Shown here piece by piece: positions 44,330 through 55,467 of a stretch of 64,000 nt of DNA (positions are counted from its first letter, which is position 1; every line of letters begins with the position of its first letter). Both the position numbers and the translations under genes were made by a program. A model generated the notes under the pieces. It was not told where the DNA came from. It worked only from the letters and a program-made list of their open reading frames with translations, and did no database searches. Origin of the DNA: Bacillus sp. T33-2 (GTDB taxonomy: Bacteria; Bacillota; Bacilli; Bacillales; Cytobacillaceae); NCBI RefSeq assembly GCF_002860205.1, contig NZ_PGVB01000002.1:310001-374000 (forward strand), written 5' to 3'.

Positions 44330-46020
44330 CAATTTGCTGTTTTCATTTCCTGCGCCAGCTGCAGCAATTCTTCAGCATGCTGCCGTGTTAAATCGGTGAT
44401 TTCCACCCCGGAAATCATGCGGCCGATTTCCTTTACCTTTTCTGATACGGACAGCGGAGTCACGGATGTTTTAGTACGGCCGTTTTTAATTACTTTATTG
44501 ATATACAGGTGGGTATCCGCCATTGCAGCAACCTGGGGCAGATGGGAAATGCAAAGAACCTGTGAATCGACTGATACTTTATAAATTTTTTCGGCGATTG
44601 ATTGGGCCACCCGGCCGCTCACACCGGTATCGACTTCATCAAAGATAATCGAGGTGACACCCTGATGTCTTGAGAATATGCTTTTTAGAGCCAGCATGAT
44701 CCGGGAGAGCTCACCACCGGAAGCAATCTTAGATAACGGTTTAAGCGGCTCGCCAGGATTTGTCGACAAATAAAATTCAGCCCGGTCGATTCCGCTTCTC
44801 ATGAATGTATCGAAGTCCGATTCAAATCTCACTTCAAACACGGTCTTGTCCATATAAAGGTCCTTCAGTTCTTTATGGATCAGCTTTGTCAGCTTTCTGG
44901 CCCATTTTTTCCTGAGGCTGCTCAAGTTGCCGGCTTCAAGCTTCAGATCCTTTTTCAGGGAAGTTATTTCCTTCTCAAGCTGACCGATGTGAGCCTCCTT
45001 GTTTTGCAATGTTTCAATTTCTTCTTCTATTCCCGCCGCGTATTCCAAAATTGTTTCAATCGCATTTCCGTATTTTCGCTTCAGCTGATTGATTTCATTC
45101 AGCCTTTCTTCAATCTCATTTAATCGCTGTGGATCGTATTCCAGATTATCCAGTTCGTTCCGCAGGGAATGGGCGGCATCCTCAAGCATATAAAAACTGT
45201 TGGCAACTGTGCCGTACAGCTCTTTGTAGGAAGGATCAAGTTCTGCCGCAGATTCCAGCTGATCCTTTACATGCCCGATCCAGTCAAGGCCTTTCTGGTC
45301 TCCCTGTAGTGCAGCATAACCCGATTGGATTGATTCAAAGATCTTTTCAAAATTACCCAGTTTCCTTTTTTCCTCTGCCAGGTCCTCGTCCTCACCAATT
45401 TTGAGGCCGGCTGACAGGATTTCTTCAAGCTGGAACTGGATTAAATCAAGGCGGTGTGCCATCTGCTGCTCGTTTTCACTAAGGCTCTTGAGCTTTTTCA
45501 GCGCCTGTTCATATGATTTGTATATCTGCTGGTATTCAGACAGTGCCGGCTGTATTTCCTCTGAACCAAATTGGTCAAGGAGGCTCATATGCCTCGTTTC
45601 GTCCATCAATTCCTGATGTTCATGCTGTCCATGAATATCGATGAGAGTTGAACCGATCTCCCTTAACAGGGCAATTGTGACAAGCTTCCCGTTCACACGG
45701 CAAACGCTTTTCCCGTTTCTCGATATGTCCCTTCTGAGGACGATCATTCCGTCTTCAATCTCAATCCCGAACTCAGCCGCTTTCGCATAGCACGGATGCT
45801 GTTCTCCATCAATGAAGAACAAACCTTCTATTTCCGCTTTTTCTTCTCCATGCCGGACATACTCGGCCGAGCCCCGTCCGCCGACAAGAAGGTGAATGGC
45901 ATCGATGATAATTGATTTTCCTGCTCCGGTCTCCCCTGTCAGCACCGTTAACCCCTTGTTAAACGAAACCGAGAGCGACTCGATAATTGCAAAGTTTTTA
46001 ATGGACAATTCATTTAACAA
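44329..46020 (-). CDS. recN: DNA repair protein RecN
   Basis: A 563-residue SMC-like ATPase recruited early to double-strand breaks. Walker A GETGAGKS is at 29-36. Two antiparallel coiled-coil arms span about 150-400. The signature [12 protein letters not shown] lies near 440, and the Walker [16 protein letters not shown] follows. The start is TTG 46020 with GAGGTG 8 bases upstream. It is followed at once by its terminator and preceded by argR with a 16-bp gap, the ahrC-recN order of B. subtilis. Confidence 0.95.
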   Translation of the reverse strand: MLNELSIKNFAIIESLSVSFNKGLTVLTGETGAGKSIIIDAIHLLVGGRGSAEYVRHGEEKAEIEGLFFIDGEQHPCYAKAAEFGIEIEDGMIVLRRDISRNGKSVCRVNGKLVTIALLREIGSTLIDIHGQHEHQELMDETRHMSLLDQFGSEEIQPALSEYQQIYKSYEQALKKLKSLSENEQQMAHRLDLIQFQLEEILSAGLKIGEDEDLAEEKRKLGNFEKIFESIQSGYAALQGDQKGLDWIGHVKDQLESAAELDPSYKELYGTVANSFYMLEDAAHSLRNELDNLEYDPQRLNEIEERLNEINQLKRKYGNAIETILEYAAGIEEEIETLQNKEAHIGQLEKEITSLKKDLKLEAGNLSSLRKKWARKLTKLIHKELKDLYMDKTVFEVRFESDFDTFMRSGIDRAEFYLSTNPGEPLKPLSKIASGGELSRIMLALKSIFSRHQGVTSIIFDEVDTGVSGRVAQSIAEKIYKVSVDSQVLCISHLPQVAAMADTHLYINKVIKNGRTKTSVTPLSVSEKVKEIGRMISGVEITDLTRQHAEELLQLAQEMKTAN

Positions 46021-46036
46021 GAATTCGTCACCTCAT

Positions 46037-46486
46037 TTAAAGCATTTCTAAAAACCTGTTTGAAATAGATTCCCCATCCGCTGGAGTCCTGCAGATGATC
46101 AGGATCGTGTCATCCCCGCAGATTGTACCCAGGATTTCCTCCCAATCCAGATTATCGATCAAGGCGCCGATTGCGTTTGCATTGCCCGGCATCGTTTTCA
46201 TCACCAGCAGCTGTCCGGCCTGGTCGATTCGCACGAAGGCATCCATCAGCGACCTTTTTAATTTTTGAAGCGGATTAAAGCGTTGGTCAGCGGGCAGGCT
46301 GTATTTGTATCTGCCGTCCATTAAAGGAACTTTAACTAGATGCAACTCTTTGATGTCCCTCGAAACTGTAGCCTGTGTCACATTAAATCCAGCATTTTTC
46401 AGCCTGTCAACCAGCTCGTCCTGGGTTTCTATATCATGGTTGGTAATAATTTCACGGATTTTGATATGGCGTTGTCCTTTATTCAC
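46037..46486 (-). CDS. argR: Arginine repressor ArgR/AhrC
   Basis: A 149-residue regulator. The N-terminal winged helix carries [28 protein letters not shown], which binds ARG boxes. The C-terminal oligomerisation and arginine-binding domain has [29 protein letters not shown] with the ligand aspartates. As a hexamer with arginine it represses biosynthesis and activates catabolism. GTG 46486 follows AGAGGTGAT. The art operon, 24 kb away in this window, carries possible binding sites for it. Confidence 0.96.
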   Translation of the reverse strand: MNKGQRHIKIREIITNHDIETQDELVDRLKNAGFNVTQATVSRDIKELHLVKVPLMDGRYKYSLPADQRFNPLQKLKRSLMDAFVRIDQAGQLLVMKTMPGNANAIGALIDNLDWEEILGTICGDDTILIICRTPADGESISNRFLEML

Positions 46487-46646
46487 TTTTTTATCACCTC
46501 TGGTAGCTTCAAAACATGGCACGACAAAAAACTGTTTTTCCAATTATTATGTTAGCCGATTTTTTTTCAATGCACAATCATTCGGGAGCAATCTACATGT
46601 TTTATCAATATATTTCTGCTGCAACAGTGGAAAATCACTTTAGCCA

Positions 46647-46676
46647 TAGAAAAAGAATAGGTAAAAACACCTATTC
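46647..46676 (-). terminator. Terminator of the dxs-yqxC operon
   Basis: GAATAGGT (46655-46662) pairs with ACCTATTC (46669-46676), followed by TTTTTC on the - strand; it overlaps the yqxC stop. Confidence 0.85.
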
Positions 46677-47513
46677 CTCCTCCTCTTTTTTCGCTTTAAA
46701 TTCTTTGTGGGCTTCAGCCACTACCTCAGGGGGAGCTACCCTTAACAGGGATTCACCCTCAATTTCAGGCCCGGCCCAGCTGAGGTGCAACAGAAATTCA
46801 ATATTCCCGTCCCCGCCTGTGATCGGGGAATAAGATAAATTTTTCACCCTGTATCCTTGTCCAATGGCCATTTTTATTATTTTTTCCAGAACCATTTCAT
46901 GCACCTTCGGATCACGGATGATGCCTTTTTTCCCAACCTGCTCGCGGCCCGCCTCAAATTGCGGCTTAACAAGCGCAACCACGTCACTCCCGGGTACCAG
47001 AAGCGTTTTTAAAACGGGCAAAATCAACGACAGTGAAATAAAGGAAACATCGATCGACGCAAATTCGGGCAAGCCATTTTCCAGATCGGCAGGCGTCACA
47101 TAACGGAAATTGGTCCGTTCCATGACTATTACCCGGTCATCCTGGCGAAGCTTCCAGGCCAGCTGGTTATAGCCCACATCGACCGCATAAGACATCTTTG
47201 CCCCGTTCTGCAGGGCGCAATCTGTAAATCCGCCTGTAGATGATCCGATGTCAATCATGGTTTTGCCCTTCACATCCAGATCGAACACTTTAAGAGCTTT
47301 TTCAAGCTTTAGGCCCCCTCGGCTTACATAGGGCAGTACATTGCCTTTTATTGTCAACGGGATGTCAGCGCTGACCTTTTCACCTGGTTTCTCCAGCCTG
47401 GACTCATTTGTATAAACTAGCCCTGCCATGATCGCCCGTTTTGCTTTCTCACGGGTTTCCGCCAACCCTCTGTCAACGAGCAGCACGTCTAACCGTTCTT
47501 TTTTACTTTTCAT
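46671..47513 (-). CDS. yqxC: TlyA-family rRNA methyltransferase (YqxC)
   Basis: A 280-residue protein with an N-terminal S4 RNA-binding domain (ERLDVLLVDRGLAETREKAKRAIMAG) and a C-terminal FtsJ-type Rossmann methyltransferase domain. The SAM motif is IDIGSSTGGFTDCALQNGA and the catalytic lysines are in RGGLKLEKAL and VKPQFEAG. Family members 2'-O-methylate 16S and 23S rRNA. ATG 47513 follows AAAGGGCG. It starts one base after dxs, so the genes are coupled. The acidic run of glutamates at the C-terminus is a local oddity. Confidence 0.93.
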   Translation of the reverse strand: MKSKKERLDVLLVDRGLAETREKAKRAIMAGLVYTNESRLEKPGEKVSADIPLTIKGNVLPYVSRGGLKLEKALKVFDLDVKGKTMIDIGSSTGGFTDCALQNGAKMSYAVDVGYNQLAWKLRQDDRVIVMERTNFRYVTPADLENGLPEFASIDVSFISLSLILPVLKTLLVPGSDVVALVKPQFEAGREQVGKKGIIRDPKVHEMVLEKIIKMAIGQGYRVKNLSYSPITGGDGNIEFLLHLSWAGPEIEGESLLRVAPPEVVAEAHKEFKAKKEEEE

Positions 47514-47514
47514 G

Positions 47515-49407
47515 TTACGCCCTTTTCTCTTTTTGTCTCGCCATTTGCTTGACTCTATTGATAACATCCTCTGTTGTCATGCCAATCTCCCGCAGCAGTT
47601 CATCAACATTGCCGTGCTCAATGAATTTATCCGGAATCCCCATTCTGTCTATCCTTGCGTGGCTGAATCCAGCTTCATGTGCATATTCGAGAACGGAACT
47701 GCCAAATCCGCCCTGCAATACGGCCTCTTCAATGGTCAGGATTGGCATCCTGTCATTAAGCAGGCTGCTCAACATCGCTTCATCGAGCGGTTTGATAAAC
47801 CTGGCATTCACCACTTTCACGGAAATGCCCTGCTGTTCCAGCTGCCGGGCTGCTTCCAGCGCCATTGGTATCGTCGTCCCAAATGTTAAAATGGCGGCAT
47901 CGTCACCTTCATTGAGAACCTCCCACGATCCGATCGGAATTGGCATCAATATCTCATCCACCGGAACGCCGAGGCCGTTGCCACGTGGAAAGCGCATGGC
48001 GATTGGGCCGTCATCATAGGATAATGCTGTATAAACCATATGCTGTCCTTCATTTTCGTCTTTTGGCATCATCAAGACAATGTTAGGTACATGCCTTAAA
48101 AAGGCAATATCGAACACGCCCTGATGGGTTTCACCATCAGCTCCGACAAGCCCGGCGCGGTCAATCCCGATAAAGACATTCAAATTTTGCCGGCATATAT
48201 CATGCACAACCTGGTCATACGCCCGTTGCAGAAATGTAGAATATATCGCCAAAAACGGTTTCATCTTTTGTGTGGCCAGGCCGGCAGCCAGTGTGGCCGC
48301 ATGCTGTTCGGCGATCCCGACGTCATACATCCGGTCCGGGAACTCGGACGCAAAGCCTTCAAGCTTCGAACCAACAGGCATCGCCGGAGTAATGGCGACA
48401 ACGCGTTTGTCTGTTCGGGCAATTTTCCTTACGGTCTCACTCACAAGCTTGCTCCAGGCTGGGGGGGAAGCTGCAGGCTTCACGAAATCCCCTGTGTCCA
48501 TTTTGTATGGGCCGGTTCCATGCCATGTGCCGACTTTGTCATTTTCAGCAGGGTGATAGCCCTTGCCTTTTTTGGTGATGACGTGCAGCAGTACCGGGCC
48601 TTCATGTTTTTTTGCATAGGCCAGGTTTTCCAACAAATCCTCGAAATTATGGCCGTCAACTGGACCAAGGTAGGTAATGCCCAGCTCCTCAAAAAACATT
48701 CCGGACACGAATAAATATTTCAGGCTGTCTTTGATCCGCTCTGCGGTTGCAGCCAACTGCTTGCCTACCGCCGGGATTTTTTTCAGGAGCAGTTCCAGTT
48801 CGTCCTTGACCCAGTTGTATTTTCCTGCTGTGCGCAACCTGCCAAGGACATTGTGAAGAGCCCCGACATTGGGGGCGATCGACATTTCATTGTCGTTTAA
48901 AATAATGATCATGTTTTTCTTTTCATGGCCTATGTGGTTAAGTGCTTCCAAAGCCATTCCTCCGGTCAGCGCTCCGTCGCCTATGACCGGGACTACATGA
49001 GAATCTTCACCCCTCAAGTCCCTTGCAATTGCCATTCCCATCGCTGCAGAAAGGGAAGTGGAACTGTGCCCTGTTTCCCAGACATCATGCTCGCTTTCAA
49101 CCATCTTCGGAAAGCCGCACAACCCTTTGAACTGCCTCAATGTATCGAATTGGCAGGCGCGCCCGGTGAGGATTTTGTGGACATATGATTGATGCCCGAC
49201 GTCCCAGATAATTTTGTCTTTCGGGCTGTCAAAGCATTTGTGCAGGGCTATTGTCAATTCCACTACCCCTAAATTCGGGCCGATGTGGCCGCCAGTAACT
49301 GACAGTTTTTCTATTAAAAAATTGCGTATCTCCCCGCTAAGAGCTTCCAATTCTTCGTTTGAAAGATTTTTCAAGAACGAAGGGTCTTTTATTGCTAACA
49401 GATCCAT
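47515..49407 (-). CDS. dxs: 1-deoxy-D-xylulose-5-phosphate synthase
   Basis: A 630-residue thiamine-diphosphate enzyme condensing pyruvate with glyceraldehyde 3-phosphate, the first step of the MEP isoprenoid pathway. The TPP motif starts at [17 protein letters not shown] and ends at [12 protein letters not shown]. The transketolase-like central domain shows [17 protein letters not shown] with the catalytic glutamate, and the C-terminal domain ends in the NRVKQMARQ helix. It works directly with ispA upstream in the same operon. A GTGAG-type site precedes ATG 49407. Confidence 0.96.
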   Translation of the reverse strand: MDLLAIKDPSFLKNLSNEELEALSGEIRNFLIEKLSVTGGHIGPNLGVVELTIALHKCFDSPKDKIIWDVGHQSYVHKILTGRACQFDTLRQFKGLCGFPKMVESEHDVWETGHSSTSLSAAMGMAIARDLRGEDSHVVPVIGDGALTGGMALEALNHIGHEKKNMIIILNDNEMSIAPNVGALHNVLGRLRTAGKYNWVKDELELLLKKIPAVGKQLAATAERIKDSLKYLFVSGMFFEELGITYLGPVDGHNFEDLLENLAYAKKHEGPVLLHVITKKGKGYHPAENDKVGTWHGTGPYKMDTGDFVKPAASPPAWSKLVSETVRKIARTDKRVVAITPAMPVGSKLEGFASEFPDRMYDVGIAEQHAATLAAGLATQKMKPFLAIYSTFLQRAYDQVVHDICRQNLNVFIGIDRAGLVGADGETHQGVFDIAFLRHVPNIVLMMPKDENEGQHMVYTALSYDDGPIAMRFPRGNGLGVPVDEILMPIPIGSWEVLNEGDDAAILTFGTTIPMALEAARQLEQQGISVKVVNARFIKPLDEAMLSSLLNDRMPILTIEEAVLQGGFGSSVLEYAHEAGFSHARIDRMGIPDKFIEHGNVDELLREIGMTTEDVINRVKQMARQKEKRA

Positions 49408-49509
49408 ATAGGATCACTCACTTTCATTTCTGACTTTATCATTTGCTGGTCGTTTATTTATGTAATTCAGTTATATCATAAAGTCCATGTACGCTCAATG
49501 GTATCACTT

Positions 49510-50403
49510 TTAATGGTCCCGCACCCCGATCAAGTCGGTTATTTCTTCCAAAAGCACTGTCTTGAGCCCTGTTGCAGCAAGGGCAACTTTTGCCTGGACG
49601 ATATGGTCCTTCAATGCTGTCTTGGCACCCTGCATCGTCAACAGCGACGGGTATGTGTTTTTGTTGTTTTCATTGTCGCTGCCTACGGGCTTCCCGATCA
49701 GCTCTTCCTCGCCTTCAAGGTCAAGGATGTCGTCACGGATTTGAAATGCAAGCCCGATATGATAGGCAAACTTGGAAAGATGCCGTTTTTGTGACAAATC
49801 CGCTTTAGCCAGTTCTGCCCCTGCAAGTACAGAAAAGCCCAGCAGCCGGCCGGTTTTATGCATATGTATATATTCCAGATCCCCGAGAGACAACTGTTTC
49901 CCTTCTGCCTCCATGTCTGCTGCCTGGCCGCCGACCATCCCTTCCGCCCCTGCCGCCTTCGAAAGCTCCCTAATCAACGCGAGCTTTACATCGGGACCGG
50001 CATGTTCTTCAGGCATTTCGGCAAGCAATTGGAAGCTGTACGTCAACAGCGCGTCACCCGCCAGTATCGCTGTCGCCTCGCCGAAAACTTTATGGTTGGT
50101 CGGTTTTCCCCGTCTTAAATCGTCATCATCCATGCTCGGCAGGTCGTCATGGATTAAAGAATACGTGTGGATCATTTCAATCGCTGCTGCGACATCCAGC
50201 CCTATCTCAGGGTCCTGGCCAAAAGCTTTTAAAGTGGCAAACAGCAGTAAAGGGCGGATTCTTTTCCCTCCCGCCTCGAGGGAATATAGCATGGCTTCTT
50301 TTAAGATACCAAGAGAGGACAGCTGGCCGACCAAAGCGCTCAGCCTGTCCTCGACTGCCTGTTTATTTTCCTTTGAAAAAGTGGCAAACATGCTGTTTGG
50401 CAT
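49510..50403 (-). CDS. ispA: Farnesyl diphosphate synthase
   Basis: A 297-residue all-helical prenyltransferase condensing isopentenyl diphosphate with allylic diphosphates to C15. The first aspartate-rich motif is DDLPSMDDDDLRRGKPTNH and the second is RDDILDLEG, binding magnesium and substrate diphosphates. Bulky residues before the first motif (IHTYSLIHDD) fit short-chain specificity. AGGAGG precedes ATG 50403, which lies one base after xseB. The product feeds undecaprenyl and quinone synthesis. Confidence 0.95.
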   Translation of the reverse strand: MPNSMFATFSKENKQAVEDRLSALVGQLSSLGILKEAMLYSLEAGGKRIRPLLLFATLKAFGQDPEIGLDVAAAIEMIHTYSLIHDDLPSMDDDDLRRGKPTNHKVFGEATAILAGDALLTYSFQLLAEMPEEHAGPDVKLALIRELSKAAGAEGMVGGQAADMEAEGKQLSLGDLEYIHMHKTGRLLGFSVLAGAELAKADLSQKRHLSKFAYHIGLAFQIRDDILDLEGEEELIGKPVGSDNENNKNTYPSLLTMQGAKTALKDHIVQAKVALAATGLKTVLLEEITDLIGVRDH

Positions 50404-50404
50404 T

Positions 50405-50638
50405 TTACTCCTCCTCGTTTATAGAGAAGTTTTCAGGCTGGCCGTCCTCCGTCAAAATCTGGGTCAGCTGCTCTTCGACTTGTTTTAATTTATCATGGCA
50501 CAGCTTTGACAGCTCCATGCCCTGTTTATAAAAAGAAATGGCTTCTTCTAGGGGCACGTCGCCTTCTTCAAGCCTTTCTACAATGCCCTCCAATTTTTCC
50601 ATTGCTTTTTCAAAAGATAGTGATTTTTCAGCAGACAT
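50405..50638 (-). CDS. xseB: Exodeoxyribonuclease VII small subunit
   Basis: A 77-residue helical protein with the family pattern [36 protein letters not shown]. Several copies bind each XseA to form the nuclease that degrades single-stranded DNA from both ends. GGAGGAG precedes ATG 50638; the gene begins one base after xseA stops and one base before ispA starts, showing tight coupling. Confidence 0.95.
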   Translation of the reverse strand: MSAEKSLSFEKAMEKLEGIVERLEEGDVPLEEAISFYKQGMELSKLCHDKLKQVEEQLTQILTEDGQPENFSINEEE

Positions 50639-50639
50639 G

Positions 50640-51986
50640 TTATTCTCTCTCCTCCACATTTGTTACGGTGCATTCTATATTTCCGTCTGACAATTTGACA
50701 TGGATTGTTTCATCCACCTTCACCTGAGCGGTCCTTTTGATCAGTTTTCCGTCACCAGAATAGGCAAGGCTGTATCCCCTGTCCATGATCTTGAGTGGGC
50801 TGAGTGCCTCAAGGGTAGAAACTTTGCCGCTGAATTCCTTGCGTTTTTCGTTCAAGATCCCCGCCATCGCCCTGTTCAGGGAACGGGTAAGCCGTGAATG
50901 GCTCTCCACCGCTTCTTTTCTCAATTCTTCGGGATGGTTTCTGGCGAGGCGCCGGTGCAACTGCAAATACGATTCTGTTTTTGTTTCATACAGCTTTCCC
51001 GCACCACGTTTCAAAGATTCAGTCCATTTATCGACCTGCTCGAGCTTTTGCTCATAAAGCCTTCTTGGATAGCGGAATGCATATGACTTTTTAAGGCGCC
51101 CCAATCGCTCCTGCTGGACATTCAGCTTCTCTTTCATTGCCCTTAAAAGCCTTGACTGGCTGTTCAGCAGTCTGTCCATCAATTCATCAATATGGGGTAC
51201 AGCAAGTTCTGCGGCACCGGTTGGTGTAGGTGCCCGCAGGTCAGCAACAAAATCGGCAATTGTAAAATCTGTTTCGTGTCCTACTGCTGAAATGACAGGT
51301 ATTGTTGAAGAAAAGATGGCCCTGGCAACCGCCTCCTCATTGAAAGACCACAATTCTTCAATCGAACCGCCGCCCCGCCCTACAATCAGGACATCAATAT
51401 CCGTCCTCTGATTTGCGGTAAGGATCGCATTGACAATAGATCTGGCCGCCTGTTCCCCCTGCACAAGGGCAGGAAAAATCAAAATATTTGTGATGGGGTA
51501 CCTTCTTTTGATCGTCGTTAAAATATCCCTGATCGCCGCGCCGGTTGGTGATGTAATGATTCCGACTGTTTCAGGGTATTTCGGCAGCTTCTTTTTATGG
51601 ATAGGGGAGAAAAGCCCTTCCTTTTCAAGCCTTTCTTTCAGCTGCTCGTATGCCAGATACATATCCCCGACACCATCCGGATGCATTTCTTTTATATAAA
51701 TCTGGTACTGGCCGCCAGCTTCATAAACGGTTATGTCCCCCCTGACAAGAACCTGCATCCCGTTTTCAGGCTTGAATTTCATTGAACGGTTGTTGCTTGA
51801 AAACATCACCGCAAGAATCCTCGCCCTTTCGTCTTTTAGCGTAAAATACATATGTCCGCTCGAATGCTGCTTGAAATTTGAAATCTCACCTTTTACAAGC
51901 ACATCATGCAGATGCCTGTCGGCATCAAATTTCCTTTTAATGTATTTTGTCAGTGCGTTGACTGTCAAATAGCGCTGTTCGTCCAT
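50640..51986 (-). CDS. xseA: Exodeoxyribonuclease VII large subunit
   Basis: A 448-residue nuclease subunit. The N-terminal OB-fold ([27 protein letters not shown]) binds single-stranded DNA. The catalytic domain carries GTGAAIRD-like [14 protein letters not shown], the [16 protein letters not shown] motif and [26 protein letters not shown] long coiled-coil C-terminus follows. ATG 51986 after AAAGGAG gives exactly the 448 residues of the B. subtilis protein. Confidence 0.95.
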   Translation of the reverse strand: MDEQRYLTVNALTKYIKRKFDADRHLHDVLVKGEISNFKQHSSGHMYFTLKDERARILAVMFSSNNRSMKFKPENGMQVLVRGDITVYEAGGQYQIYIKEMHPDGVGDMYLAYEQLKERLEKEGLFSPIHKKKLPKYPETVGIITSPTGAAIRDILTTIKRRYPITNILIFPALVQGEQAARSIVNAILTANQRTDIDVLIVGRGGGSIEELWSFNEEAVARAIFSSTIPVISAVGHETDFTIADFVADLRAPTPTGAAELAVPHIDELMDRLLNSQSRLLRAMKEKLNVQQERLGRLKKSYAFRYPRRLYEQKLEQVDKWTESLKRGAGKLYETKTESYLQLHRRLARNHPEELRKEAVESHSRLTRSLNRAMAGILNEKRKEFSGKVSTLEALSPLKIMDRGYSLAYSGDGKLIKRTAQVKVDETIHVKLSDGNIECTVTNVEERE

Positions 51987-52146
51987 AAAAAACTCCTTTA
52001 ACCGCACTTGCTTTTGTTTCGTCAGACCGTGGCATGTTCGATGAAAAAAAAACTGCCCATATCCATAATAAAATTAGAACTCCTATTCCGTCATCACAGA
52101 ATGGGAACATAGAAATTCTAACATACAACAGATAGGACAGCACCTT

Positions 52147-53019
52147 CTATGTGTTTGAGCTTTGCAGCTTTTTCTGGTAGTTCCGGGCGGATTTTAAGGT
52201 GTTGAACATCAGCATCGTAATTGTCATCGGGCCGACGCCTCCCGGAACCGGGGTGATATAACCCGCTTTTTCCTTCACCTCATCGAAAGCGACATCCCCG
52301 CACAGCTTTCCTTCTTCATTCCTGTTTATTCCCACATCGATGACCACAGCACCATCTTTGATATGGTCCGCAGTGATAAAGTCCGCCCTGCCTACCGCAG
52401 CAACGACGACATCAGCTGTTTTCGTGTGGGCCTTTAAGTCCTTCGTTCTGGAATGGCAATATGTAACGGTCGCATTTTCATTAAGCATAAGCTGCCCGGC
52501 TGGTTTTCCGACAATATTGCTTCGGCCGACGACAACAACGTTTTTCCCGGCGAGGTCATAATCGATTTCCTTTAACATCACCATGATTCCATAAGGGGTA
52601 CAGGAATAAAATGCATCCTGGCCGGTCATCATGCGTCCGATATTGACCGGATGGAATCCGTCCACGTCTTTTTCAGGTGAAATCGCCTCGATAATGTTCG
52701 TCTCATTGATGTGCTGCGGAAGGGGAAGCTGGACCAGGATTCCGTGAATAGTGTCATCCGAGTTGAGGTCGCGGATTTTCGCGAGCAGCTCCTGCTCTTC
52801 AAGTGTCTCGGGATATTCAATGAGCACGGAGTGCATCCCCAATTCCCGGCATGCCTTTTGTTTGCTGTTTACATATGTTTTAGATGCCTGGTTGTCGCCG
52901 ACTAAAATGACAGCCAATCCAGGGACAATGTTGGCTTTCTTTAATTTTTCCACTTCCTCTGCAATTTCCACCCTTTTTTTTCTGGCAATTTCTTTACCGT
53001 CAATAAGGTTTGCTGTCAT
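52147..53019 (-). CDS. folD: Bifunctional methylenetetrahydrofolate dehydrogenase/cyclohydrolase
   Basis: A 290-residue enzyme that oxidises 5,10-methylene-THF with NADP and hydrolyses the product to 10-formyl-THF. The first signature lies around VGDNQASKTYVNSKQKAC with the catalytic Lys, and the second is PVPGGVGPMTI; VVGRSNIVGKPAGQLM binds NADP. AGGGGG precedes ATG 53019. A 160-bp gap separates it from xseA, with no clear terminator. Confidence 0.95.
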   Translation of the reverse strand: MTANLIDGKEIARKKRVEIAEEVEKLKKANIVPGLAVILVGDNQASKTYVNSKQKACRELGMHSVLIEYPETLEEQELLAKIRDLNSDDTIHGILVQLPLPQHINETNIIEAISPEKDVDGFHPVNIGRMMTGQDAFYSCTPYGIMVMLKEIDYDLAGKNVVVVGRSNIVGKPAGQLMLNENATVTYCHSRTKDLKAHTKTADVVVAAVGRADFITADHIKDGAVVIDVGINRNEEGKLCGDVAFDEVKEKAGYITPVPGGVGPMTITMLMFNTLKSARNYQKKLQSSNT

Positions 53020-53072
53020 TCAAATAATCCCCCTCAGGTTGTCCGGAAGGCCTGATCCGAACCGTTATGTTG

Positions 53073-53465
53073 TCAGGATAAATGCTGTTTTACTTTTGAA
53101 AGGACTCCGTTTATGAACCGGCCTGATTGGTCATCCCCGTATATTTTTGCTATCTCGATTGCTTCATCGAGAACCACATTTGCAGGAACTTCTTCCCTGC
53201 TGAACATCAATTCATAAACCGCCAGCCTGAGCAGATTGCGGTCAACAGTAGCCAGCCTGTCCAGTTTCCATTTTTCAAGATGGCCTTCTATCATTGTGTC
53301 AATATCTTCCTGATTGGCCGCAACGCCTTCAACAAGCTTGGTTAAAAAGGCATCACCGGCTTCTTCTTCAAGTACATGCTCAATCGCATCACGCGGCTCC
53401 GCCTTGCTGACATCTATTTGAAAAAGGGCCTGTAACGCCTTTTCTCTCGCTGTTCTTCTTTTCAT
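53073..53465 (-). CDS. nusB: Transcription antitermination factor NusB
   Basis: A 130-residue helical RNA-binding protein that pairs with NusE (ribosomal S10) on boxA RNA in rRNA operons. Typical stretches are RRTAREKALQALFQID at the start, LDRLATVDRNLLRLAVYEL and DEAIEIAKIYGDDQSGRFINGVL. AAGGAG lies 11 bases before ATG 53465. It precedes folD by 53 bp on the same strand. Confidence 0.95.
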   Translation of the reverse strand: MKRRTAREKALQALFQIDVSKAEPRDAIEHVLEEEAGDAFLTKLVEGVAANQEDIDTMIEGHLEKWKLDRLATVDRNLLRLAVYELMFSREEVPANVVLDEAIEIAKIYGDDQSGRFINGVLSKVKQHLS

Positions 53466-53625
53466 ATGATTTATTTTCTCCTTTACGGCACAATCGCTTG
53501 CCAGATTCTAACCAAGATAATAGCATAACATGAACCATCTTGCTTACTGTTTGCTAATAATTTTCACCAATTTGGGAAACTTTATCATGGTTGTCCCTGA
53601 TTTGCCGCAATTTGTTTTACGTCTG

Positions 53626-53669
53626 GCAAAAGAAAAACCAAAGACACTATTGGGGATGCCTTTGGTTTT
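53626..53669 (-). terminator. Terminator of the accB-accC-yqhY operon
   Basis: AAAACCAAAG (53634-53643) pairs perfectly with CTTTGGTTTT (53660-53669). The - strand continues TCTTTTGCC, T-rich. Confidence 0.8.
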
Positions 53670-53675
53670 ATGCTG

Positions 53676-54083
53676 TTATATTTCCTGTTCGAAATCTGAT
53701 TCCTGCTTTTGGTTTTCGAATTGAATTCCTACTACGTGGATGTTTACCTCTGCAGCTTCAAGAGCTGTCATATTCAAAAGAGCCTGCCGGATATTATCCT
53801 GGATTTTCTGGGCCACCGCCGGAATGGAGACACCAAACTTCATCATGCAAAATACATCAACTTTGATGCCTTCATCTGCAAGTTCAACCTTAACGCCTTT
53901 TCCGTGATTTTTTTTGCCAAGCCTTTCGACTACGCCTGATGCGAAGCCTCCGCGCATTTGGGATACACCTTCTACTTCGGATGCAGCGATACCGGCAATG
54001 ACTTCAATCACTTCCGGGGCAATTTCAATCTTGCCGAGGCCATTTTCTCCATAACTCATTTCAAGTACGTTATTTTCACTCAT
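53676..54083 (-). CDS. yqhY: Asp23/Gls24 family protein YqhY
   Basis: A 135-residue member of the Asp23/Gls24 (DUF322) family. The core GLGKIEIAPEVIEVIAGIAASEVEGVSQMRGG and the later VDVFCMMKFGVSIPAVAQKIQDNIRQAL are diagnostic. B. subtilis YqhY is tied genetically to acetyl-CoA carboxylase activity, in line with its place 15 bp after accC. ATG 54083 follows AGGAGGT at 7 bases. Confidence 0.93.
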   Translation of the reverse strand: MSENNVLEMSYGENGLGKIEIAPEVIEVIAGIAASEVEGVSQMRGGFASGVVERLGKKNHGKGVKVELADEGIKVDVFCMMKFGVSIPAVAQKIQDNIRQALLNMTALEAAEVNIHVVGIQFENQKQESDFEQEI

Positions 54084-54098
54084 TTCTCGCACCTCCTG

Positions 54099-55454
54099 TT
54101 AATCTTGGGACATTACATCATACATTTCAAGAAACTTTGTATTGAACTGGCCCTCAACGAATTTTTCATGATTGAGCAGCTTCAGGTGGAACGGAATGGT
54201 CGTGTGGACCCCCTCAATCACAAACTCTCCAAGTGCCCTTTTCATGCGGTCAACCGCTTCTTCACGGCTGTTGCCGTATGTAATGACCTTCGCAATCATC
54301 GAATCATAGTAAGGCGGGATCGTATAACCCGGGTACGCGGCTGAATCGACTCGCACACCAAAGCCGCCAGGTGGAAGGTACATATTGATTCTTCCCGCTG
54401 AAGGCATAAAGTTTTTGGAAGGATTCTCGGCATTGATCCTACATTCAATTGCCCAGCCGTTAAATGCGACATCACTTTGTTTAAATTGCAGCCGTTCGCC
54501 GGAAGCCACTTTAATTTGTTCTTTAATCAAATCCACGCCTGTTACCATTTCCGTCACAGGATGCTCAACCTGGATCCGCGTGTTCATTTCCATAAAGTAA
54601 AATTTTCGATTGCGATAATCATAAATAAATTCTACCGTGCCAGCCCCTGTATAATCAACAGCTTTTGCAGCTTTTACTGCAGCGTTGCCCATTTCCTCAC
54701 GAATTTCGCCGTCAAGAGCCGGTGAAGGGCTTTCCTCCAAGAGCTTTTGAAGCCTTCTCTGGATCGAGCAGTCCCTTTCCCCGAGATGCAGGACATTGCC
54801 GTGGTTGTCAGCAAGCACCTGTATTTCAACATGCCTGAAATCTTCAATAAATTTCTCGATGTACACTCCAGGGTTGCCGAACGCAGTCAATGCTTCCTGC
54901 TGGGTAATATTGATCCCTTTGATTAAATCCTGTTCTGTACGGGCGATGCGGATCCCTTTTCCGCCTCCGCCGGCTGTTGCTTTAATAATTACCGGATAAC
55001 CGATTTTTGCGGCCAGCTCAGCCGCTTCTTCAGCATTTTTGATGATGCCCTGCGAACCAGGGACAATCGGAACGTTCGCCTCGCGCATCGTTTCGCGCGC
55101 CACATCTTTTGTGCCCATCTTTTGGATTGCTTCCGGGGAAGGGCCCACGAAAATGATATTGCACTCCCTGCATAACTCTGCAAAATCGGCGTTCTCAGCA
55201 AGGAACCCATATCCTGGATGGATTGCCTCACAGGCTGTCAGCTTGGCAACACTGACAATATTGGTAAAGTTCAGGTAACTGTCTTTGGATGCAGTCGGGC
55301 CGATGCAATACGCTTCATCTGCAAGCTGGACATGAAGGGATTCTCTGTCTGCCTCGGAGTAGACGGCAACAGATTCGATCCCCAGTTCCCTGCAGGCACG
55401 TATGACACGGACCGCAATTTCTCCCCGGTTTGCGATCAGAAGTTTTTTAATCAT
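54099..55454 (-). CDS. accC: Biotin carboxylase subunit of acetyl-CoA carboxylase
   Basis: A 451-residue ATP-grasp enzyme that carboxylates biotin on AccB, the first half-reaction of fatty acid synthesis. The N-terminal domain starts [19 protein letters not shown]. The ATP-grasp loop GGGGKG is at 162-167, and the catalytic [18 protein letters not shown] lies near 287. AAGGAGAG precedes ATG 55454. It lies 13 bp after accB. It may also serve the propionyl-CoA carboxyltransferase, which has no adjacent biotin carboxylase here. Confidence 0.96.
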   Translation of the reverse strand: MIKKLLIANRGEIAVRVIRACRELGIESVAVYSEADRESLHVQLADEAYCIGPTASKDSYLNFTNIVSVAKLTACEAIHPGYGFLAENADFAELCRECNIIFVGPSPEAIQKMGTKDVARETMREANVPIVPGSQGIIKNAEEAAELAAKIGYPVIIKATAGGGGKGIRIARTEQDLIKGINITQQEALTAFGNPGVYIEKFIEDFRHVEIQVLADNHGNVLHLGERDCSIQRRLQKLLEESPSPALDGEIREEMGNAAVKAAKAVDYTGAGTVEFIYDYRNRKFYFMEMNTRIQVEHPVTEMVTGVDLIKEQIKVASGERLQFKQSDVAFNGWAIECRINAENPSKNFMPSAGRINMYLPPGGFGVRVDSAAYPGYTIPPYYDSMIAKVITYGNSREEAVDRMKRALGEFVIEGVHTTIPFHLKLLNHEKFVEGQFNTKFLEMYDVMSQD

Positions 55455-55467
55455 AAAAGTTCTCTCC

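Noticed and set aside
51937-52143. A 68-codon minus-strand frame with a hydrophobic stretch between folD and xseA
   Set aside because: It overlaps the xseA start in another frame and lacks a ribosome binding site; no family was recognised.
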